DNA of 64,000 nt from Hansfordia pulvinata (lineage: Eukaryota; Ascomycota; Sordariomycetes; Xylariales), in the NCBI GenBank assembly GCA_006538405.1, contig BJKQ01000002.1, positions 62,001-126,000 of the forward strand. Direction: 5' to 3'. Both the position numbers and the translations under genes were made by a program. Positions 57,601 to 64,000 of this stretch are shown piece after piece. The notes under the pieces were generated by a model that saw only the letters and a list, made by a program, of their open reading frames with translations, did no database searches and had not been told where the DNA came from. How positions within the stretch are numbered: position 1 is the stretch's first letter; each line of letters begins with the position of its first letter.

Positions 57601-57930
57601 AGCCTGGGCAAGATTGTGAACGCCCTGGACATGGACAGCAAGGAGAAGGACAAGACCCCTGTACCCTCGTCTCGCCGCAGTGTCTCGGCTGCTCCGTCCA
57701 CGGCGTCTGCGGTCACGGCAGCCAGCGCCGCGACGAGTGGCACTGCCCACACGGCAGTCACCGCCGAAGAGGGGGAGACGGATGCCGAGGCCGAGGGCGA
57801 CGACAACACGGTCGTCTTACAGAAGCCCATCACGGAGGCCGAAGACGAGGATGACGCGACGGTCGTGCACAATGCTGCCGCCGACGAAGAAGGAGACGAG
57901 GCTGCGTCAACGGATGGTGGCGAGGAATAG
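54613..57930 (+). CDS. YCG1: Condensin complex non-SMC subunit G (Ycg1/CAP-G)
   Basis: join(54613..57319,57434..57930), 1067 aa. CAP-G is the HEAT-repeat condensin subunit that, with the kleisin Brn1, clamps DNA during mitotic chromosome compaction. The N-terminal segment IGPIFRDAQKTTATHRKLVV followed by LRKLHEACCYE and FTRCVMRAMPVKKSEGVGEK is characteristic. HEAT repeats continue through RYRATQMISHIINSLDAIDD and VRSQAVLGLGRLAGNQVESL. The conserved C-terminal condensin-G region spans about residues 615-900 (KCLHIVQSMLAHVEGNLQQ, RERGLVCLGLCSLLDRPLAE). An acidic stretch (DDDDDFDDDDG) is near residue 835. The 114-nt intron (GTAAGT...TGACAG) is in phase 1 and joins NSNFS to KEEKKTIAPLLGKLY. The C-terminal tail is Ala/Thr/Glu-rich and probably disordered, a likely site of mitotic phosphorylation. 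No frame breaks. Confidence 0.95.
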
Positions 57931-58281
57931 TCCCAACGCGCTGGCCACACGGTTTTTGGGTAGCGTGGCGTTTGTCTACGGTGCTGCTTTCGGGGGGGAT
58001 GCCCCACGCGCTTTTCATTTCACGCCTCTGATGATAACGACGGACATTACGTATGGATTGGGGGGCTGGGAGTACGAGAGCTTTCAGATTTAGAAGGAGA
58101 AACAAATTATCAGCCGGAACGTGCCTCGCTCGCCTTTTGTGAAGAATATAAGTCGGCCCTCGTGCCGCCTTGGCGAGCCTGAACTGAAGAAGCACAACCC
58201 CTGTTGTGTGTTTGTGTCTCGCGCCGGGCTACAACAACACCTGCAACCTTGGGCGGCTATGAAGGGAGGCTTATCTGCTCC
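57931..58281. other. Convergent 3' region between YCG1 and the next gene
   Basis: 351 bp that should contain both 3' UTRs. Nothing else seen. Confidence 0.6.
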
Positions 58282-59370
58282 TCACCAGAACAACTCGCGC
58301 CGCAGCTGCTTCACCATGTCTCTCTGCGCCTGCCTCCCCAGGAGCGCCCTCTGCTCCTTCGCGATGTCCTTGTCGATCCACTGGGGCGGGCCGAAGTCCT
58401 CGCACAGCCGCTCGACCTCGCCGCCCAACATCTTGTCCAGCAGCGTGCCGTTGATGTCGTCGTCGTCGACGTCGACGAAGGCGGTGGTCCCGACGTACTT
58501 GGGGTCGGGCTTGACGACCTGGTCCTGCAGGTGGGCGGACATGACGTTGACGAACTTGATCTCCTCGACGCCCGCGAGCGGCGGGAACCGGCGCAGCAGC
58601 ATGGCGAAGGCCGTGATGCTCGTGCCGCCGTAGCTCATGTCGACGAGGACCACGCGCTTGATCTCGTCCTTCACTGCCGCGGACCCCGGGTCGACGCCGC
58701 CGTCGCGCAGGCCCGGCGCCAGGCTCTTGGCGTAAAAGGCCTCGCGCTGCCGGTCGCTGGGGTCCGCGAGGGCACCGGCCCCGAACTTCTCGACGATCTG
58801 CTTCCGGGTCTCCTCGTCGTACAGCTCGTTCACGTAGTAGCGCCCGGAGATGGGGATCAGGGCCACCTTGCGGTTGTGGGTGTCGGAGGGGTCGAGCGCG
58901 AAGTAGAAGTAGCTGGAGGCTCGAGTTAGTCCCCAGCTCAGACACGAAACCAGGTTGCCTGTCTCTCCCCCTTCTCTCTCTCTCTCTCACCTGGCAGAGT
59001 TTCCGAGGAACAGCACAAGGTCGTCTTTGTTGGTCTCGGCCATGATTTTTTCGGCGCCACTTCTGATGGAGGAAACCTGATCGAAACTGAATCTATCGAG
59101 GAGGACCGCGTTGGTCTGTTCGTGGTGCAAATCAGTCGGCGAGAAACAAGTCAGCGATTCAGTCATAGGGATGAGGAGAGCTTAGTGCCCCCCACCCCCC
59201 AGGCCTTTTCTTACAAGCCGCACACTTGTTGGGAAGCTGGCTGAGGGCGGTCTATTGACTGGGAGGGAGAACTTTGTATCACGTACCTGGCATACGGATG
59301 AGGTCAGGACAATGATCGCGACAACGAGCCGCAGCATCAGCGCCTTGCTGGTGGTGAGGGGGCCTGCCAT
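58282..59370 (-). CDS. Uncharacterised protein with signal sequence and VVLVDMSYGGTS motif
   Basis: complement(join(58282..58912,58991..59115,59287..59370)), 279 aa. Introns of 171 and 78 nt have GTACGT...AACAG and GTGAGA...CTAAC...TCCAG ends, and phases agree throughout. Exon 1 encodes MAGPLTTSKALMLRLVVAII followed by VLTSSVCQ, a likely signal peptide or N-terminal anchor. The remainder is soluble and well ordered: DDLVLFLGNSASYFYFALDP, then RKVALIPISGRYYVNELY, KRVVLVDMSYGGTSITAFAM, and VGTTAFVDVDDDDINGTLLD. The hydrophobic-strand-plus-VDMSYGGTS pattern is faintly like the phosphate-binding loop of phosphoribosyltransferases, but the usual acidic pair is not obvious, so I do not assign a function. 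The consistent three-exon structure makes it a real gene. An alternative start 12 codons upstream (59406) would weaken the signal peptide. Confidence 0.8.
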
Positions 59371-60762
59371 CGTCGAACGTCTGAGAACCAAAGAGCGGCA
59401 GTGCATCTGTCTCTAAGTCGGACTGCAGCGCAGGCGGGAAGAGAAAACTACGTGGGCCGGCGCGGCCGGGTTTTGTGATATTCACACTTGTGTGTAGGCG
59501 CGAGTGTATACCTAAGGTAGGCCATCCACTCAGTAAGCTGGCCGGAGCCGACGGCTCCTCTCTTGGCGAGCAGCTTACGCCGACAAGTTGTCAAGCCCGC
59601 GGATCCTGCAGGCGAGAACAATAGGTCGGGCAATCTGCTGCGATCTTGTGTCGACGTGGCGAGTCGCATAATCAGAGTATCAGCTTACATACATGCGGAA
59701 TCATGACAAAGAACATGTGCTCTTCTCTCCGGAATGCAAGTGGCCATTTGCCACGCGCAGCCCTTTCGAGGCTCGGCGCCATCGGAATCTATTGAGAAGC
59801 GGCGAGTTTGTCCCCTCCAGAGCAGAGCCGTCCTGTGTGTCAACACCGCCAGCAAATCATCAACAGTGGGTCAACTATAGCCTGAGAGGCGTTGCTGGAA
59901 CATTAGGGAAGCCCGGCCTGATCCCGGGAGGCTTCCCGCTGTCGGCCCTTTCACCTGCTCGCCACCGGCTGAGAAACTGCGCCTGTATGCCCCGGCATGG
60001 GAGCGGGGGCTGAGGTGAGAGGCGAATCGCGGACCTCGCCGCCGGCCACTCCAAAGATCGGTAATCCACACTTGCACACATCCGTCGCCCACTGTGCCCT
60101 GCGCCTTGCGCTCCACGCTGCCATCATCGCCACCACCCCGCCTCCCTGCACTGCTTGCAGCATAACATGTCCAGCCGAGGATAGTATAGCCGAGGATAGT
60201 ATAGATGCCCGAATCCTTCCTCGCATTGTAACCCGAAGTCATTCAAAACTATTTGGAAAACTCGGCATTCCTCTCGGAACCCCTTTGACTTTTTTTCAGC
60301 AGTTCTCTGCTCTCTGTATATACAGTCCAGATGCTTTATACTCGTTCATTCATGCACATCTTCTCTATCCGCCACGCTCCGAACTGACGCTCCTGCGCTG
60401 CATGTAAACTACGCTGCATGTAAACTGAAATGGCCCCGCCATATTGGTCATGTAATCTCGCATTCCCATTACCCCCTCAGCCTGGAAAGCTGCCTGCAAA
60501 AGACCAAATTCCCAGCTTGCGTCTTGAAACTCGCCTCTTCACCTGCCCTGTAGGTATAAATTGAAGAGGGCATTGGGTTTTATCCCAGCGTGGTTGGGAA
60601 TGGAAAGCTGTCCGCAGTAGACGGCGTCGGCGCGAGTCGCACCCAAGCACCCGCTGTACCAGTCATCCAGTATCGTCAGTGCAGAAGATCGTCTCTGAAA
60701 CCAAGCTAATGTCGAAGTACCCGCCCAGAGCGGCCGAAATGGAGACCCGAAATACCACGCGC
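59371..60762. other. Intergenic region upstream of the VVLVDMSYGGTS gene
   Basis: No gene seen in 1.4 kb. It contains a direct tandem duplication of a 15-nt unit (AGCCGAGGATAGTAT, about 60172-60203) and a second close repeat containing GCTGCATGTAAACT (about 60398-60427). The promoter of the gene on its left and the 3' UTR of the rhomboid gene should lie here. Confidence 0.55.
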
Positions 60763-62510
60763 TTATGACGCCGTCGTCGTCTTGATGTTGATGTTATCGC
60801 ACCAACCGTTGACAGGCTGTAACGGCAATTAGCTATAACTCACGGATAGAGGGGCCCGGATTACTCACAATGCAACTGAGATACTTGCACCACTCGCAGT
60901 TGCTGTTGTTGTTGTAGAAATCGCTGAGAAGAACGATGAATGCAACAATTATGAGGACGAGGAAGCCAGCGCGAACCAGCCACCAGGCCCACCACAGGGG
61001 CTTCCGCCCCTTGAAGAAGCCAATGGGGTTTCGGTAGAAGGCAGGGAACGCGACACTGCTGATGCCCTGGGCGTTGTGCAGATTCGAGTAGGAAGGGCCG
61101 GTGAAGTGGTCTTCCCCTATGCGGCGACGCAAGGCGTTGGGCGAGTGGAGCACAGATATCCCCAGGCAAATCCCCACAATGAAGCCGCCGATATGGCAGA
61201 AGTTGTCCAGGCCAGGAAGCAACCCGAGAGCCAAACTGACAATGATCTGAACAACGGTGAAGATAAGCTCGCGGACGGGATTCTTGCGCTCGTTCCATGA
61301 GTAGAGGAGGTCAAGAAGCAGAATGGCAATGATGCCGAAGAGAGACCCGGAAGCGCCAGTGGAGGCGATGGCAGAGCCAGCGTAGTTGGCGCCCATGACG
61401 TTGCCGAAGATGCCGGCAAACATGTACACAACGAAGAATCGGATGGAGCCAATGGACTTTTCGATTTCGCGGCCTACGACAATCTGCAGGAGGAGATTGA
61501 ACCCGATATGGATGAAGCCGGCGTGCAGGAAGATGGGTATGATAAATCGGTACCACTGATTGGGATAGGGGTCCTGGCCCAAACCGGGAGGAACCTTGAA
61601 CTCGGGGTTAGGGACACCGCCGAACCCGCAGACCGCCGAGAGGTCACACTGGTTGTTCTTGTCGGTGACGTCGAGCGAAGTGCTCGAGGGGCACTGGAAG
61701 GTGAAGGACGTGGTGGAGTCTTGGATGCCCCTGGTGTTGTGCATGCAGGGCTCGTAGCGGGCGCCCATGTTGATGAGAACAGGCTGAGAGGGGCCAATCA
61801 TGGGGTTGAAGGTGGGCGAGGTTTGGATGGCGGATCCCGTAAGTTGAGCTGTGTGGCAAACGTTAGATTCACTCCCGGTCCGGCAGAAACACACTATAAC
61901 CAGAGACGGTCGGCGACGGCAGACTTACAGGCTTTCACCAGCTCGCCAATGAAGACGGCGATCTGGATGACGGTGAAGAGATAGACGAGGAAGGGAATCT
62001 TCTGGCGGTCGGATCCCAGCATACCGAGCTCGCCAAAGCGGATCTTCCCCTTCTTGCCGACGCCGCGAGCGCCGACAGCTCCCTGCTCGGGCGCGTCGTA
62101 GACGTGATCGTTGGAGTCCATGGGACCAGGAGCGGTACCGTAGGGCTTTGCGTGGTCGCGCAAGGGAATGTCGTCAGGGCCCAAGGGGAGACGTTGCCTG
62201 GGGTCGCGCCATGGTAGCCCGTGTCGTGGCCGAGGTTCTGCTGGCTGGACCCCATGGCCGAGGGGTGTGTGGAGGATCCAGAATGGGAGGCCGCTGGGTA
62301 GACGTGATCGTCAAAGTCGGTCTCGAAAGGTGAGGGCCCCAGACCAGCTGCGCCAGCGGCGGGGTTGTTGTTGGGGTGGGTATGCGTGTTTTGGCGGGAG
62401 ACGTAGGTGGGAGGCTTGGTGGATGGGGCGATGGAGGGCTCGTAGGTGTCGTAGGTGTCGTAGCGCGAATGAGCGCCGCCGGCCGAGTTGTAGTACTCGT
62501 TGGCAGCCAT
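60763..62510 (-). CDS. Rhomboid-family intramembrane serine protease, one apparent base deletion
   Basis: complement(join(60763..60816,60869..61848,61929..62510)); 538 aa after restoring one base. Rhomboids cleave transmembrane segments inside the membrane. The catalytic serine is in GASGSLFG (about Ser361) and the catalytic histidine in LDNFCHIGGF (about His413). HAGFIHIGFNLLLQ with NQWYRFIIPIFLHAG is the usual helix-2 and L1 region. A hydrophilic N-terminus of about 150 residues (MAANEYYNSAGGAHSRYDTY) is rich in Tyr, Ser, Pro and His. A Cys-containing loop after the first span (CMHNT, FQCP, QCDLSAVCGFGG) should face the lumen. Introns of 80 and 52 nt are canonical (GTAAGT...CTAAC...CACAG; GTGAGT...CTAAT...TACAG). 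The frame shifts near 62185, in a CCCC run, between ATPGNVSP and LGPDDIPLRD. The form with an extra C-terminal span suggests a plasma-membrane or secretory-pathway rhomboid rather than the mitochondrial one; this is inference. Confidence 0.9.
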
Positions 62511-64000
62511 GGCGTGGGCTGGCGAGAGATGATGGCAGCGAGGGACGGCGATGTGGTCAACGAGGGACCACTCGGGTTCGAGATGGGCCTCCCTGGTGGC
62601 AGGGGGCTGTCGGGTGACGCCCGAGACGGGAGCGGGAAAGCGGAAGCGTGCGAGGGTGTGTCGTCGCTGGCGGCAATCTGCAGGCGACAAGCGGCAAGGC
62701 GTGCGTGAAGGAGGAGCACCGGGCGTTGGGCGTTGATTGATGGGTTGAGAGGGGGGGAGTTGGAAGAAGAGGCGATGGGCGGCGGACCGTGTTTCGGGCG
62801 GGCAAAGGCGTTATGCAATCGGTGACGAGGGTGGGAAGTCTGGAGGTGGCGGCGGCGGCGGCGGCCGATGTCTCGGATTAAAGGGCAGCGGCGGGCTTTC
62901 GGCTAGCAACAATGGACAGCGGCGACAATAGCAGCAGTGCCGAGAGTAGGTTGTTAAGCAGGACCGTGACCGTGAGCCGGGGCCGGGCGCGACGAAACGG
63001 ACCACGGGGTGTCGGGTGGCCCGAGTGGTGTGGGCTGGGTAATCAGGGCCGGCGGCTGTGCTGAGGCCGACGGGATGGCAGTGCTGGGATGCCGCGAGAG
63101 CGGACGGAGCAGATGGAGGTGGAACAGGGCGCGACGAGAGAGAGGCCGGCTGTCCCGAGTGCAAAGCAGTGGGCTAGAGAGCGAGCGTTGGGAAGAAGCA
63201 GAAACCCGGGCGTACTCGTGGACAGTGATGGCACCGAAAGAGGGAGTGGAAGTCAAGATGAGGGCGGGTTGGAAGATGAAGCAAGGCCGAGTCGCAGAGT
63301 TGGTCGATGATGTGGGTGCCCGTGGGTGGCGGCCTGTCTTGCCGTCTTGGCGCCGTACCGTATTCATCACAGAGGACATCACTGGAGGCACGACAGCCCG
63401 TATTTCGGTTCGCCCATGTATGGGTACTTCTGACGCTAGCTGGAGCCCCTGAATTTGATGCTGCAAGCAGGCCTACTGGGCTGTTCACTGTTGCAGTAAT
63501 GGAGTACAGGTACCACATCTTCTCACGGGGCGGGAAGGCACTTCCCAGTTGAGACGAAGCATCATGTGTACATAGTATGGATGGGTACATGTACTCTTCA
63601 AAGGCTTTTGGATTGTGGTAACGCGTCACTCTGAGAGAGACCTCGATATTTACACCTGCAGACTCGTACCCAGGTTTGTGCTGAGTATTCGATCGCTGCC
63701 AGCTCACAAGTGGACGTTCAGCAGCAATTCGACCGTTTTCCTGTCAAGACCCCATCTCCAACCTCAGGCGACAAGGGTCTGGAGCCGAGGATCCGGGATG
63801 TAGACAGACAGACACAGACACTCGATACGTACTCGTACACGAAGAGGGCGCATAAGGTAAAGTACCTAGGTACCTACTCGCGACCCGGAGGAACCTGAAC
63901 CCTGGGCCGGGAGTTGCATACGAGTACTCGCACGCGTGGTGACGGGTACGAGTTTGAGAGGCGCAGCCCTCTGGATGGATCCCTGGAGCGCCAGGATGTA
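62511..64000. other. Intergenic region upstream of the rhomboid gene to the window end
   Basis: No supportable gene; the GC-rich part up to about 63300 probably holds the rhomboid promoter and leader. At the right end both palindrome families meet: GTACCTAGGTACCTACTCG at about 63862-63880, with TACTCGTA near 63830 and TACGAGTA near 63920. Confidence 0.5.

Noticed and set aside
1..64000. CRISPR array, prophage, rRNA operon or transposase
   Set aside because: No regularly spaced repeats, no rRNA-like conserved blocks and no transposase or reverse-transcriptase motifs were seen; the DNA is fungal nuclear in character.

Overview
The window looks like nuclear DNA of a filamentous ascomycete, most likely a Sordariomycete and perhaps Hypocreales. 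Exons are GC-rich at third codon positions. Introns are mostly 45-205 nt with GTRAGT-type donors, CTRAC-like branch sites and YAG acceptors. The recognisable proteins are typical fungal ones (LOS1, SMP3, LAS21/GPI7, NOP4, YCG1, an M18 aminopeptidase, DHA1 and DHA2 transporters). The class and order are inference.

Layout: 1-9.1 kb is a gene-poor tract. 9.1-9.8 kb (-) is a small secreted Cys-rich protein; 11.0-13.0 kb (+) aspartyl aminopeptidase with an optional mitochondrial presequence; 14.1-16.0 kb (+) a DHA2 transporter; 19.6-21.5 kb (+) a DHA1 transporter with two frame breaks. 21.5-28.9 kb is a second gene-poor tract with one doubtful two-exon gene. 28.9-29.7 kb (+) is a repeat-rich GPI-anchored wall protein; 32.2 kb an intron-containing tRNA-Arg(ACG); 34.2-37.3 kb (+) the tRNA exportin LOS1; 39.3 kb (+) a small secreted protein; 40.2-41.8 kb (-) SMP3; 45.3-48.5 kb (-) LAS21; 49.6-51.0 kb (+) an uncharacterised Q/H-tract protein; 51.5-54.0 kb (-) NOP4, divergent from YCG1 at 54.6-57.9 kb (+); 58.3-59.4 kb (-) an uncharacterised protein with a signal sequence; 60.8-62.5 kb (-) a rhomboid protease.

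Functional links: SMP3 and LAS21 both build the GPI anchor in the ER and sit 3.5 kb apart on the same strand, and a GPI-anchored client lies 11 kb upstream. LOS1 exports tRNA and lies beside a tRNA gene. NOP4 (60S ribosome biogenesis) and YCG1 (condensin) share a 646-bp divergent promoter.

Two features run through the whole window. First, intergenic DNA is peppered with two families of GTAC-centred palindromes (TACTCGTA/TACGAGTA, and AGGTACCT/TAGGTACC); they are almost absent from exons. Second, six otherwise well-conserved genes contain seven apparent single-base deletions, mostly beside homopolymer runs, which looks more like residual consensus error than seven independent gene deaths. Restoring one base at each site makes every affected coding length divisible by three.
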